NCBI RefSeq assembly: GCF_000003815.2
Contig: NC_049985.1
Location: 2,548,970 to 2,612,969 of the forward strand
DNA length: 64,000 nt
Source: Branchiostoma floridae
Lineage: Eukaryota; Chordata; Leptocardii; Amphioxiformes; Branchiostomatidae
Reading direction: 5' to 3'
Part shown: in pieces, positions 39,153-52,147 of the stretch
Layout of the letters: each line of letters opens with the position of its first letter
Position numbering within the stretch: position 1 is the first letter of the stretch
The notes under the pieces: model-generated
What the model was told of the DNA's origin: nothing
Seen by the model: only the letters and a program-made list of their open reading frames with translations
Databases searched by the model: none
Position numbers and translations under genes: made by a program

Positions 39153-42100
39153 TATCTTTATATAACTGTTAGTCCAAGTTGAAGTCGAACATGACTGTTA
39201 GCGTTAAGCCATAGCCGATGCTGTGGGGCTGATGTTGATTAATTTGGATTTTACCATGGTCAATATTGACTAACTTAGGCCATATATCATATATCATGTT
39301 AAGTCCAAGTGCTGCATGTAAGTCACAAGAAACAAGATGTTGCACCATTCTGTTTTGACACCAAGAAGCTCCGATGCCCCTATAGCTATGTTTGACGCCC
39401 ATAGATGTATGTTAGGGTTAGGGGGCATCAGAACATTTATCATAAGCCTTAAATGTGTTGGAACATAGAGGTGTCACCAATCAAAAGCAGAGGTATTTTT
39501 TTATACGTTTGTTTAGTCTTTTTTATCAGGCTTTCTATTTTGTATTGTATCTTGTATTGTCAAAACCTGACCTCTGCCGACACATGGAAAAAGTGACCAC
39601 TTTTTGGTGGTACCATGGATAATTTTTTCCCAACACAGCATTACAAATCCTATCTATAGAGGCAAGTAGGATTATGAAATTGCTGTGGACTGGTGTGTAT
39701 TTTGTGTACTTTTATATATGTTTCACTGTCTCTGCCAGGTGAGGCATACTCGAAAAGCACATCAAAGCAGCTACTGTAATATTCATAACTCACATTGTGA
39801 AATAATTGCGATTGCTGCATGCAACTTTCAAAGGGACTTAATTTCCTGTAGATCGTAAAAGAATCCAACCGATAGAAGTACCTCAATAAAAAATGCATTA
39901 CAGTAATTTCATTTGGCTGGCTTTTAGATTCTTGACATATTTCATTTGCTATGGGTTATTTCATTTCAAATACTTGGGGGGGGGGGGGTCAAATAATTTT
40001 TTTCGAAATGAAAAACACTTTGATACACCGAAAAACAGTAAGAGGAAGAAGTGAAATATAGATAAAATTGACCAGAATTTTATGGAAGGAAAGGTTGCAA
40101 GTTTATTCACATCTAGCTAGTACAGTCCTGTTTATGTATCTAATTTGTAGCCTGTATTCACACAATCTCTCGCTGGCTGGGGTTAATGACCCCCACCCCA
40201 AGGTAGTGGCAACTGTAAGGCCGGCTGCTAGGAGCGCGATTTTAGTCAGGCTTTCTATATTGGTCCATTTGGAACGAAAAAAGAGGGGACTCGGTACAGA
40301 TTATCTTTTAAAATACAAATGTGCACACAATTGTCAAATGCCAGAATTAATTGCTACATGTATTTTCAGCTTTGAAGCCAAAATCGTACATCAAGAACCT
40401 TTTACAGTCAGTGTGCTTATCTCTGGAATTCACACAGACTATGAGATTTATTATTGGATCGGTGAGTACCGTATGGTAGTTGTCTACAGCGAGGCACTTT
40501 CATCATTGACAAAAGCATGAGCTACAGCATGCCAAAAATGTAGGTTCAGATCCTGCTTTCTGTCACTTTTAGACACAACACATTCAGGAGTGAATGTGAC
40601 AAATGCAGCACAGTTCTTTTTGTATGAAAATGATCAAATGCAGTCAAACCTGTACAAGTGACCATCTTAACACAAGGAACAAATGTCCAATATATGACCA
40701 CTTTTTGGTGGTCCCTTAAAATGATTCTTTTCCCATTAGTAAGACACTTATCTATGAATTAAGGGAAAAATGACTTCTGTAACAATTACATCAAGGGATC
40801 TGTGCTGCATTCACATATGGAGAGTTCTTACTAGCATACGAAAACGACCAATTTCAATGGTATTGACCCAAAGTCATCGAAATGTGCTAAATGCCATTTA
40901 ATTCTCCTATCGTTCCCCAGGCAAAAATCACATTAAACAGGTGTACATTTCTGCCTGTTGTTCAACTAGGTCCAGCTTTTAAGTTCAAACAGGACTTTTA
41001 CTGTATCCAGAGCTCTAACTGCAACTCTTACTGCAAAGTATCTTATTCGCATATGAAAAAGAGCAAATAGTTTTGACTCAAAGTCATTGAAATCTGCGAA
41101 ATGACATTTAATTCTGTCTTTCCTACCTGTTGTTCCCCATGGCCCAGCTTTTAAAACAGGACTTTTACAGTATCAAATTGAGAGCTTTTACTAAGTTGCT
41201 GTAACATGTCTTACTAGCATATGAAAACGATCAAATTCAATAGTTTTGAGCTTTGAACCAAAGTCGTTGAAATCTGCTAAATGCCATTTAATTCCCCTAT
41301 CTTTCTTTAGGCAGAGATCACATTAATTGAGTAGCTATAAATTTCAGCTTGTTGTTTCCCAACTTTTGGAACAGGACTTTAATATGTACTGTCTCATATC
41401 ACAGTTCTTACTACAACAAGGTAGCATACGAAAATGATCAAATTCAATAGTTTTGACCCAAAGTTGTTGAAATCTGCTAAATGCCATTTAATTCTCCTGT
41501 CTTTCCTAACAGAAAACCCCTTGAGCAGCAGCTATAAATTTCGGACTCTTGTTCCTGGGCGAGCTCTGAACTCTGTGTGACCCCCACTGAACTTTATTTG
41601 CCCTAAGTCCTGGCAGAAATACAATCTGAGTAAAGCCCAACTCAAAACAGGAATATAAACTACTGATAACCATCAGACAAAACAAGCACTAAATAATTCC
41701 TGTCACAGATTTACCCATTGTCCCTGACTAAATACTTTCAGGAAGGATGTGAAGACAAATACAGGATGTCCCCGATTCACTGCCCCAATGAACATTAGAA
41801 AAATACTATAGCGAAGTTTCTTTGATTTTAATCTGTGTTTTTTTCTTTATCCTGCAATGTTTGTAGCATCATGCCTTACTTTCTAATGGATATTTGCTGT
41901 CGCTCTTGTCAAACACTGACAACAGGACAAAGAAAGAAAGAAATGAACAAATATCGACCTGGTAGTGGTATGTTGTCCTCTAATACTTAGTCTTATATGT
42001 TTTTTCATTGACCCTTTCCACAAGAAAATACTAAAAGAAGAAAGGTATCTACATACTAGTATAGTCAAACAATGAAGCATATATGAGAGCTCAACATAAG

Positions 42101-43373
42101 GACAACCCTGCCAATACGACTACTTTCTAGCGTTCCCTTTGCTACTTTTTTCCCACTGAGAATTAAGACAGGTGGTCTACAGTGACCACCTGTCCACACA
42201 AAACATGTTGCAGATTCTATTGCTCCTCTCAGTAGTCCTATCGGATGGTTTTGACTGAAATATCCTTCTAACTACGAAAGAAACGTATCTCCGCGTGCTA
42301 TCGACGGTGATCAGCAAACTTGAGTGGATTATTGACTCTCGAGCACGGTATCATTCCGACATGTTGTCAGGATAAACAAAGTCTTTATTAACTCAGAATC
42401 ACTATGTGCAACGGAGTATCTGCAAACAAATAAAAGTCACGATTTGATGGCGACGGAATGCACGAAATGCGTGGCCTTGTGTACTGCGATTATTTTTCTT
42501 TTTATTGCTTTGGTTGACAAGAAGCCAAGGCCACCCAGCCACTATTAGCCGGAGGCTATTACTGCAGTTTAGTAACAGATGTTGGATGTTTCGGGCCATG
42601 GCTTATCATGCCAAGTCAGCCAAACACCTTGGTCAACTCGTCCAAAACCCTAACCTTAAAACTAACCTTAACCCTAACTCTGGCCAAGTTGACTTGAGTG
42701 TTGGGCTGAGTTGACCAGGGTGTTGGGCCATAACAGGGACAAGTTGGTAAACTAATAGCCTGATAAAATTACACTTATATCAGCCAGCCAACATCCAGAA
42801 AAGTTTGCGTTACACAGACTAGTAAACTTAATGGCCAAACAAATTGTCCTGATCCTATAGGTAAGAGGACAGAGTTTTAAACCATCAATATTACATGCGC
42901 ACTCTTATCTAAGCTTGCACATAAATAGGCTTATGAAACTGAGCTGTATAAGACAAGCGAGATCGTTCAACAATGCAAAAGAAAATGAAAAAAGGCAAAC
43001 AAAAGCTGAAATAGTCCATTTCTTAAACATGGGCTATTAAGAGTGGGTGGTGTTCTGAAAACTACAAAGAAATCAAATTGAACCTAAATTAATTGAGTCC
43101 ATTTCTTGAAAAAAAGACCATTTTCTTGGAAAATAAGGACGGACACTAAAATAAAAGGAGACTAGTGTTTTAATGACTGGAAAAAACTTGAATGGCTACT
43201 TAAATAACTGCAGGCAATGTTTAGAGTAGGACCAAAAAACACTGTGGCCAAAGAAAATGGCAAATACAAACCAAAGCTGAAAACATTTAGTCCATTTCTA
43301 AAAAGTGGAAAGAAACCAAACTGAATGGATCCATTCAAACACAGACTACTATCAGAGTAAGTCCGAAACTCAC
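39153..43373. other. Dach intron with ~190-bp diverged tandem repeats
   Basis: From about 40800 to 41520 a unit with CTTACTAGCATACGAAAACG, AGTCATCGAAAT, GCTAAATGCCATTTAATTCT and AACAGGACTTTTACTGTAT recurs about four times (near 40828, 41036, 41214, 41408). A 13-G run is at 39976-39988. 40641-40750 is MITE-derived. 42600-42740 repeats the minisatellite words of 33600-34860. No coding exon recognised. Confidence 0.55.
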
Positions 43374-43577
43374 TTCTATCTGTGGTCAACCTTTCTTTCA
43401 ACGACTCTGCGGATCCCTCCACTCCAGAGGCTGCCACCCCCTCACTGGCAGGTGGTACGATCCCCGCAGGTGTCAGTCCTAACATGGCATTGCTCATCAC
43501 CAGGTTGCCATGGATACCCGACTGAGTGGCATGCACACTGGACGAGGCCGGGAGGTGGAAACCATTTTGCGTGGTAC
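43374..43577 (-). CDS. Dach: Dach coding exon (linker region)
   Basis: 204 nt, phases 1-1. Acceptor CGGCTGCAG, donor GTGAGT after GATAGAA. Encodes GTTQNGFHLPASSSVHATQS, then GLTPAG and SLKERLTTDR. Low-complexity linker of the type found between the two conserved Dachshund domains; QNG and MLGL echo the vertebrate QNGLSMNQMLMGL stretch. Confidence 0.9.
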
Positions 43578-43623
43578 CTGCAGCCGAAAAATGACGCAGA
43601 ACTTTTAGTACCGATCAAATTTT

Positions 43624-43911
43624 GTCTTTTTTTTTTCTATTTGCTTTTGGACAAACGAGGACAATGGCACTACACTCAAGTTAGTAACTTGTATAAACAG
43701 TGCCACATACACAGTACGGAAAGAAGGTAAAGGTAGTCTTTTCTTTTACTTCCCTGACTGAAGTCTGGTACCCATTTTTACACCTGGGTGAAGTGAGGAA
43801 GGTCGTGTAAAGTGCCTTTTCCAAGGGCACAACGTCGGGGGCAAGGCAGGTATCGAACTTCTAGAACAGGCCTCTAGATTCCGAATCGAACACTCTACCA
43901 GTTACGCCAAA
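43624..43911 (-). mobile_element. tRNA-derived SINE, family 2, inside Dach intron
   Basis: Same structure as 16743-17026: minus-strand TGGCGTAACTGGTAGAGTGT (A-box region), AGAAGTTCGATACC (weak B box), the body, and a poly-A tail seen as a T run at about 43625-43640. It has the same orientation as Dach and lies 46 bp upstream of the acceptor at 43577. Confidence 0.8.
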
Positions 43912-45618
43912 AATATTTGACTTTCACTCATCTACAGGGAATGCAGACCACTGATTAAGAAAGAAAAGTATGGTTTTTTTTCATATACTCTTCAACCCAT
44001 ACATCATGGTATGGCAGGTGAAAAGAGCAGGCAGACAAGAATTTGACATGTGCTTCTTGTGATCTACAGCAATTGCAGACAGCTGACATCACAAAAACTG
44101 TGTTCGTCATACTTTTGACCCATGAAATAAGATGATGACTCAAAACAGTAGTGTTAAGAAGTATCAATCATGAAGTAAAATTGTTGTTGAGGACATTTGA
44201 CTTTAATCCATCCTCAGTCAATGTGAACAAAAGCTGACTCTCTTCTTTTTTAATCAACTTACACATTTATTTGATCCGTAAATGAGGTATGACCAGGAAA
44301 AAGGGCAGCCTCCCTAACAGTAACAAATGCAAATGTACTTCTCGGTGGTGAATCTATCAAGTCAAAATGTTAGTAATAGAATTACGCTGCACGTTGAATG
44401 CCAGCCAAATCATGAGCATCATTTCTCTGCACAATCCAGCTCTTGATGAACACCACTGCCATCTTTCTCTGTAATCTGCTAATGGATTTGCAGACTCCAA
44501 ATGTCACGGCAGATCATATCAAAACTTGGCTGCGTTTCCGACCTCCGTTTTGGCGTGCGTTAATGGCAATCGCGTTTGTTTGCCCATCGTTGACATTTCC
44601 CCGACAGTGTCAATGCAACAAATACCATAATTCTTCTGTGGAAAAAGATTACCTTTGGGACTGCAGGGCTCAAAATACTGGGTGCAGGTGCACATCAGCA
44701 ACAAAATTGGAGCTGAACACCCATTTTTTCTGTGGGTGCACCCAAATATTTTCAAAGGTTTACATATGTAAGATATCAATCTAGTAAATACCATATACTT
44801 GAAATCTATGTGTTAGAAAGATAGTAAAATGTCTGTCATGGTACTTGTTGAAGTTGTCATAGTACTTATAAGGATTTGAATTTGTGTTCATCAATATTTT
44901 TGATGCTCCAAAACTGTCTACGTGCCACGCCATCGTCACAATGTCAGGGTTGGCATAACTTACAAAATGTCTGTAGCAGCGTGAAAATGTCCAAGTGTAA
45001 CAGTGGGTTCAAGCGCTGCTGAACTGACTATGCCAACAGCACTGAGCTTTTTGCGTTGTGGTTTGAATGAAAATGAATTTCAAATCCTGGACAGTCATGC
45101 GGGGCCAGGAAACAAGGCAGCCACTTTCAGCTCGAAGCCAAACAAGTCTTATACACATATTCATGCTTGGCTTATAATTTGAAAATTCCTCTTTTCTTGT
45201 TATGTCTGTTGCCGTTTCCTCAATGCTGTAAGCGCTTTTGCTAAACCCTCTTTTCTTGACTTAACATTCTTTGTTGCGATGTCACGCAAAACGAGCCTTC
45301 AAAGGGCCTTTCTAACTTTGACTTTCTATGTTTGAGAAATATGCAGAGATGACGGAAGAAGACTTTTAATTAAGTTTTTTGGTCACAGCAAATTGAATCG
45401 GCACTTTTTAACGATGCTACAATAGGAACAGAGTTCTGGTACAACACTTTGTAGCTTTCAAAGGGCCTTTCTAACATTGAGAAAGTATGCAAAGATGATG
45501 CAAAGAGACGTCTAATTAAGTTTTTTTTGGTTATAGTAACTTGAACCAGCACTTTTAACAAGGCTAAAAATAGTAAAATAGGAACCAATTCAGGTCCAAC
45601 ACTCAGTAGCAGCCCCAT

Positions 45619-45834
45619 TACTGTAAATGCAGAAACTTTCGCGGTATTTTAATGTTCGCGGTTTTCAAGGTGGTTGCTTTACCGCGAACTTAAAACCACC
45701 GTGAACATTTTTCCATGGCAGTAAGAGACTACAGTGCACTGTACTACAGCAAACTTAAAACCACCGCGAAAAGTCCTTTTTCCCCCCGCTACTGCGAAAT
45801 TAGAGCCCTGCGAACTTCAATTGCATTTACAGTA
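45619..45834. mobile_element. MITE, TACTGTAAATGCA family, 216 bp
   Basis: TACTGTAAATGCAGAAACTT at left and TTGCATTTACAGTA at right; interior ACCGCGAACTTAAAACCACC, the inverse of words in the copy at 38941. TA at both ends. Confidence 0.88.
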
Positions 45835-48800
45835 TTCCAAAGGGCCTTGTTTTGTCCGTTTGAGTGGCTTTTTGTAGGCAGGTGTGTCCAGCCTTGTCTT
45901 CCATGACCCCGGGTGATGAACGCTCGTTAACCCCCGCTAATTAATGCACCAGCTGGGCAGGGACAATGAGACCTATTCTCTTCTCACCTTTGATAGAGGG
46001 GGATCATGAGTTGACTGGGCAGGGTAGTCATTATCTTTAAGTTAGTCTTTTTAGGGCCATGCCAATTTGATAAGTTGGTTTTTGGATTTTAGAAAAATGA
46101 TGCAGAACTTGAAAATCAGCAAGTCTGAAGGGGCAATCTGTATGTTGATTCATGCAGTTTTGAGGAGTGTATAATACAGTTAAACGAATCCAAGAAGACC
46201 ACTAAGGGGACAGTTAAGTATGGACAAGAGGTCACTACAGACAGGGTTCTTCATGCTTGTGTCAATAGGAAGAACCGAAAAATGGTCAGATTTGCCAGGT
46301 GGTCCTTATGTACAGGTGGTCACTTGTACAGGTTTGACTTTTTATCAATGGTCAGGTGGTTCTTACGCAGAGGTGGCAACTTTAACTTTAGGTTTAACTT
46401 TAATCAAATGCAGTTTTTTTTTGCAGTTCTCTGCGTCCATCTTGTGCGCTCAGTTCTTAAGTTTTACAACAGAATTTATGAGAACCAATAAACCATGTGG
46501 CTTTAAGTGCTGGGGGTGATCTGAGTTTAGGGATCAAGTGCTCAATGTGTGCCCTTGTCAACATATCAAAGTGTTTTTCTTGTCTGTCGTAATGACAAAG
46601 GATCAACCATGTCAGAACGGACATTAAGATGTTTACTCGGCCCAATGACATTCAAAGAGAACAAATACCAGGCTTTCAAAAATTCAGGTGCTCAAAAATT
46701 TGACTCTACCTAGAAGTAGAATGGAATTCATTGTCATCAATTGCAAGTTCATTAGAGACAGCCTCATTAGAAACTTGTAGCTGTAGATTCATAGTATTCG
46801 TAGCATTTTGATATACCAAACTTTCTGTGCATACTTTCGACATCATCTATTATGAGTGCAGAAGAGATGCTTTGAGTTTGACAGGCAGAAGTTGGCAACA
46901 AAGTTATATTATAATCCCTGAGGGGACACATGGACAAATGGCAGCGAAACAGACTGTGTGGGCATTATCCCTCATACACACACGACCAGCCAGACAAATA
47001 CAATATTTGGTACGTTTCCAACCCACATTAAGCAGCCTGAAGGAGCTTCATTTATAATATCAAGATGGTTCGTCTCTACTCCACGCTGCACCGAAGAATG
47101 ACCTTTTGGCTCCCAGGAGTTAAGACCTGTTTAGACTGGGGCTGGTAAGTGGGATTAGGATGAGAAAGCACGTTTTGTGATGATTTGGGGTCGAATCTAA
47201 ATGGGTAGCAAACAGCTCGATTTCTTTCCGCCGCACCAATTAAATTTGTTGGTTCTCCGAATTTCAAAAAATGTATTTAGAATCTATGCTGAACTGGGAA
47301 AAACCTAACGAAAACAAAGCCAGAGGACCAGGTTTTTGCCTTCGTTTTATGGAATGAATATGGTCATATTTAAGTTTTCATCCCTGCCTTTTTCTTTTAT
47401 GATGTCAATGATGTCTCCACCAAACAGATTCCTTTGTAGCGAAATGGACCATTGTTTTGAGTATCGCCCGTTTACCGATAGTTTTCACAGATAATTAGGT
47501 CCAGGTTCAGGTCAGACCTGGACCGGATCCTCTGGACCTGGCCGTATCTGTACCTGAATTTTCTGTACCACCCCTAGTAAGTAGGCACCCAGCGAAAAAA
47601 ACAACAACAACACACCACTTGAAAGACATTTGAAAGGGGTTTACGGTAAACCATTTGAAAGAAGTGGAAGATTCAGTAAGGTCACTGAGATAAAAGATCG
47701 GCTGTTCCAGTGGGAGGTGCCAGTATCCTGAGGCAAGGGAAATGATCTGTGTGATACAGGGTGGCCTTCAGGTGTTCTGTTCACTACATTAATCAGGTGC
47801 AAAATGTCAAAACACGAACAATAAGTCAAACATGCAGGATGTCAGGTGTTTTCAGGTTCAGGTGTCTACTGAACCTCAAAGTTCAAACAGTGCAAGTTGT
47901 ACATGAGTCAACAAGCACAAAAGATCCACCAGTTACCATCTGATTCAGCAATTTTGAATTGGAAGATGACAACATGCTTCTTTGATTTCCTCACTTTCTC
48001 GTCAAAAAGAGTATTTTAAGATTGACAGTTATGGTCTCAAATTTAAAAACATTTCAAGAACAAGTACAACATTGAATGTTTCAGGCTCAGTTATCTACTG
48101 AACCACAACAGGCAGTTGTACATGAATCAACAAGCAAAAATGAACCACCAGTTACCACCAGCAATTTCAAATTTCGAATTGGAAGATGAGAACATGCTTC
48201 TTTAATTTCTTCACTCCCTCCTCTTAAGAGCAATTAAAGAAAGAGTATTTTAAGATTGATAGTTAAGGTCTCAATTTTAAAAACATTGAAACAAGAACCA
48301 GTATAGCATTGAATGTTTTCAGGTTTAGCTACATGTATTTACTGAGCCACAAGCAGTGCTTGTACACGAGTCAAAAGCAAAACAGTAATGGTGCTGTACC
48401 GTCGAAAAACATTGGGTAAGTCCAATTTTGTGTCAGAAATTCATTTTAACTTCGACTGAGAATTCATCAACTGTGTTCATGTTCGGCTTGCCAGTCTGTA
48501 GTGAACGGCCGTGAAGTCAGAAGAGACGCTGCTAAGCCTACCGATTGTTCCTGGCTCTGGGGCAAACAACTATCAAAGAATTTTGCAAATGGAGCAGCAA
48601 TCTAGCTCCTAACCTCTTGACATTGAGCGACCTTGACTGGAGAGCTTGAAGGAAAGTTATTCATTCCTTCAACGGGTCCTTTGATGTTTGCTCTCTTATT
48701 GACACTAATACGTTTGACCTTCTTACCACCGATGACATTGTAACAGATGAAATCCCCCGAACAGTAACACATTTACATGTTGTTATATATGCGTGGCACA

Positions 48801-48861
48801 TTGTGCCGCTAGTGTTAAAAGATTATACAATACAGGCTATCAAAAATTCAACCGTTGATGG

Positions 48862-48957
48862 TACAATGCTTAACTTTCTTCCAATACAAAAGTATAGACG
48901 GATAAAATTTGATTCGCGTATATATACTTTTGTGTTGGAAGAAAGTTTAGCATTGTA
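48862..48957. mobile_element. 96-bp near-perfect hairpin (MITE-like)
   Basis: The first 35 bases (TACAATGCTTAACTTTCTTC, then CAATACAAAAGTATA) are the reverse complement of the last 35 apart from two mismatches, around a loop of about 26 bases. TA is at both outer ends. Probably a minimal MITE; a transcribed hairpin RNA is possible. Confidence 0.75.
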
Positions 48958-49687
48958 CTATGATTACTACCAACACAGATGAGCTTCCATGATAAAAATC
49001 CAACACGACAGTGTCATGAATAAGACTATACAATACAGGTTACTCAAACTCACACAGAAACATCAAATTAGTTGCAACACCACTTCATGAACAAGACAGA
49101 CAAGTTGATGAGGAAAACTAAAAGTTAGTTATGCCCCACGACATTGCTAAAAATTGATGGAACGATCTTGGTTGAGGATCTAATTATGGCCATGGCAACT
49201 GTGTGAGTAAAGAAATAAGTAACTCATACCTGGGCTATAATGTTATTTGGTTTATTAATATATGTATGTAATGTTACAAGAGAATTAAGTTGATATCAAA
49301 GAATAGCTACAGCCAGGCAACAAAAATGACAGACAAAAGAGATCATTTACTTAAGAGCCTTACGACTGACATTCAAGCAAAAGAAAACTTAAGATATACT
49401 GATTGTGTTAGCCATGCTATGTATAAACCTGAAGCCAGTGACATGCAGCAGTTAAGAAGCAGCAGAGATAATCTAGAGCGAAATCCCTTAATAGATGTTG
49501 TCTAGTATTAAGCAGAGTAAGAAGCACTAAGCAAGCAAAAGCAAAAGCATTACTACTTCTAGAAGCAAGCTTTGCGAATCATGCAAACCACAGCAGCGAA
49601 AGCAGCAAAGAACACGACATTGACGCCACGGGACACTCTACCAAACACGACAGAATCAAAAGCACGTTTTCGCTACATCCAACTTAC

Positions 49688-50131
49688 CCACAGTTCCCTC
49701 TTCCTTGACCTTCGACCCTTCGTCCTGAGAGGTAGAGCTAGTCTTCTCTCTTGACGGGGACAGTTTGTCTTTGGTCGCACCATTCGCCGTCGTGCTATTG
49801 GGGGACAGTTGCTCGTTTTCCGCAGCATTTCTGTCGAATTTTATGACGGACGCCGACGACTCAACGGGCAATCTTGACTGCGTGGAGACGGCCGCGAGAG
49901 AGTGAGGTACGTTAAGGAACGCGGTGGAATGTGGGATCGCCCCCGCCGCGTGCAACATAAAGGGAAGTCCGGCGATCGTCGTGGACACGGGATGGTCCAG
50001 CCCGTTGGGTAAGAAGTGGTTTTTGTCCCCTGAGGTAGGTATGGTGCGTGGAATGGCAAGGAGTCCACTGGACGAAACTAAAGAGGATGTCTTGTCCCCC
50101 GACACGGCTTTCAAATCCGAGGATTTGCTCC
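49688..50131 (-). CDS. Dach: Dach large linker exon
   Basis: 444 nt, phases 1-1. Donor GTAAGT; acceptor CCCCGTTAG. A second in-frame acceptor (AATCGTAG) 24 nt upstream would add eight residues (AFQRFSPL) and end the exon at 50155. Encodes GSKSSDLKAVSGDKTSS, HFLPNGLDHP, GLPFMLHAAGAIP, SRLPVESSASVIKF, then a Ser/Lys/Glu-rich stretch. HFLPNGL and the SxVIK motif match vertebrate DACH. Confidence 0.92.
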
Positions 50132-52140
50132 CTAACGGGGAGAAACGTTGGAAAGCTACGATTAGTGTAAGAACCCTCGGCTGGCGCCGAGTGTCCTTTT
50201 TTTGGTCGTGAAAAAAAATTAGATTTTGTGACTTTTTTCTTCTAGCTACAGCTAACATAAAGTTATCTCAGTCAAAAGTTTCTTTATTGATAAATACCAG
50301 AAAAGAATTGAATAACATGAGGTAGTAATTACTTGGCAATACATCAAAAAGCTAGGCCCAAAATTTCCTTGTCTCGGTTCTTTATTTTCCTCTTTTCAAT
50401 TTTCCACTTTCGACTTTCTTACAGTTTTTTGCTCGCTTCACTGTTACCACATTTCCTTAGTGCTAGGACAGAATAAAACATTTAACCCTGATAGCGATAC
50501 AAAGCCTCATTCTAATTGCTTCTGACACAGATTAACCCATCTGTTCCTAGTCCCGCACAGGTGTACATACAAATATACGTACTATCTACATACATGGTCA
50601 GTGATTAGACAACCAGGAGCCAGAATGCTCATGTGTCCCCTCATCCATCTTCCCTTCCATCACATGCATAACCAGGTACAACAACACACACACTGCTAGG
50701 AATTATAATCCCTTCATTTTCCTATTAGGCAATGTTTCTACCACACAATAAAGTAGGTACAAAAACAAGCCATTGTATTGTATACCGTGAAAAAAAGTAC
50801 CACGTAAGAAGTCAGTGTAGTCTTCGAATGGGGCTGTTTTTTGTTGTTGTTTTTTGAGGGGGGAGGTTGGTTCACGATTATCAACATTGGCTAGGTTCTC
50901 TTGTGCCGGGAAAGGGAGTTTGCTGAGGAAATGAGTTTGCTGTGCAAGGGAATTTGCCGTGTAAGAGAGTTTCACCCCATCTCGAAGACTGCAATGGAAG
51001 CTAGTTTCCAATGGCAGCTAGTTTCCAATCTACAATCAATCTGAACGTTCTATAATGCATTTTAAATTTAGGCTTTAGCATATACTTCAGTGTACTGTCT
51101 AATGTACACCATTGAGCTACATTGTATTAGAGGTGACTTTGAAAGCTCTATACTTTTACATTTCTCCTATCACATCTTTATCTAAGTCAGTTTATGAGTA
51201 TTTGAAGATCCTCATCACTCTTACAATATCACTATACCGACTTAAGCCGCTTTTGGTATTACCTTACCTTACCTAGTCCCATACAAGTTTTTATTTCCCA
51301 TTTCTCATTCACAATAAATTGTAATAATACATTTAAGCTGGTGTTTCTAGTTTTGTTACAAGCTCATGCCTTCATCTAGGTCGTTTTATGCATTATTTTA
51401 TGGGTCTCTTTATTCTACCAATATCACTAGACCCATTCAAGTTGCTTTTTATCCACTCATTTCTCATTACCTGATAATACATTTAAAGTGGTGTTTCCAG
51501 TTTTGTTGCAAATTTCAGGGCCAGTCCTGTAAAAAAACTTTTCAGACGCAATACTGTTCAGAAGCTTTTATCCTCAATCACTTCGCCCTGTATACAGACC
51601 TCTTTCACGTTAGAGAAGAAATAAGAATTCATTTATGAGTTTTGCTATCATTTCACGACAACGTAACATGCTTTCATAAAACCAGTTCAAAGCAGCAGTT
51701 CCTACGACTTCAAGCACTGGTATGGCAGATCGGTTACCTTCACAATAAAGTTTTGGCTTTACAAGGCTTGTAACATGCAACTTTGAAGGGCATAAAACGA
51801 GTCGGCTGCTGTTATTGTATCGTCGGCTGACATCACCTCCACTTTATCCCCGTCTCATTTTCAATAACAAACCCATTACAAGATGAAATATGTCGAGAGT
51901 TAATCACCCGAAGGCCTGGAATATCCTCATTTATCGGGGTTTCTCGGTGTGCGGAGTATTGCATCTGGGACGGAGCGCGTGCCCCCTCCTCATTTCCTGA
52001 CAAAAATGCAATAAACATACCCACAGATAATGATACTGCTCACAATTTACATGGTAAGTTTGTAATTATCTACCGTCCCACCGGGTCAGCGTGAAGCTTG
52101 TCAGCAAAACACGCGTTCGCCTCGCCCACTTTAATTATTT
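50132..52140. other. Dach intron, 5'-proximal to large linker exon
   Basis: AT-rich with two diverged repeats at 51100-51500 (CATTTCTC, AATACATTTAA, GGTGTTTC). 50880-51010 carries the GTGCCGGGAAAGGGAGTTTG repeat also at 22375. 51780-52140 is non-repetitive, GC-balanced and TAAT-rich; candidate regulatory DNA. No exon recognised. Confidence 0.4.
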
Positions 52141-52147
52141 CTTCTGA

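Larger units (their letters stand above)
43912..49687. other. Dach intron; several local tandem duplications
   Basis: 45270-45600 holds two copies of a ~170-bp unit (GAAATATGCAGAGATGA / GAAAGTATGCAAAGATGA, TAATTAAGTTTTTTGG). 47840-48370 holds three ~220-bp units (TTTCAGG, CATGAGTCAACAAGCA, CAGTTACCA, GAATTGGAAGATGA). About 44663-44760 is one end of the CAGGGCTC element. 46175-46400 is CAGTCAAACC-MITE-like. No coding exon recognised. Confidence 0.5.

Noticed and set aside
40068..40520. 150-residue plus-strand open frame in a Dach intron
   Set aside because: Starts at TTG, shows no recognisable domain, has no splice or promoter context and overlaps ordinary intron sequence.
49656..50258. Whole 200-residue open frame as one Dach exon
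   Set aside because: The outer parts lie beyond good splice sites (donor at 49687, acceptor at 50132 or 50156) and their translation (RRKKSQNLIFFHDQ..., LDVAKTCF) has no Dachshund similarity.
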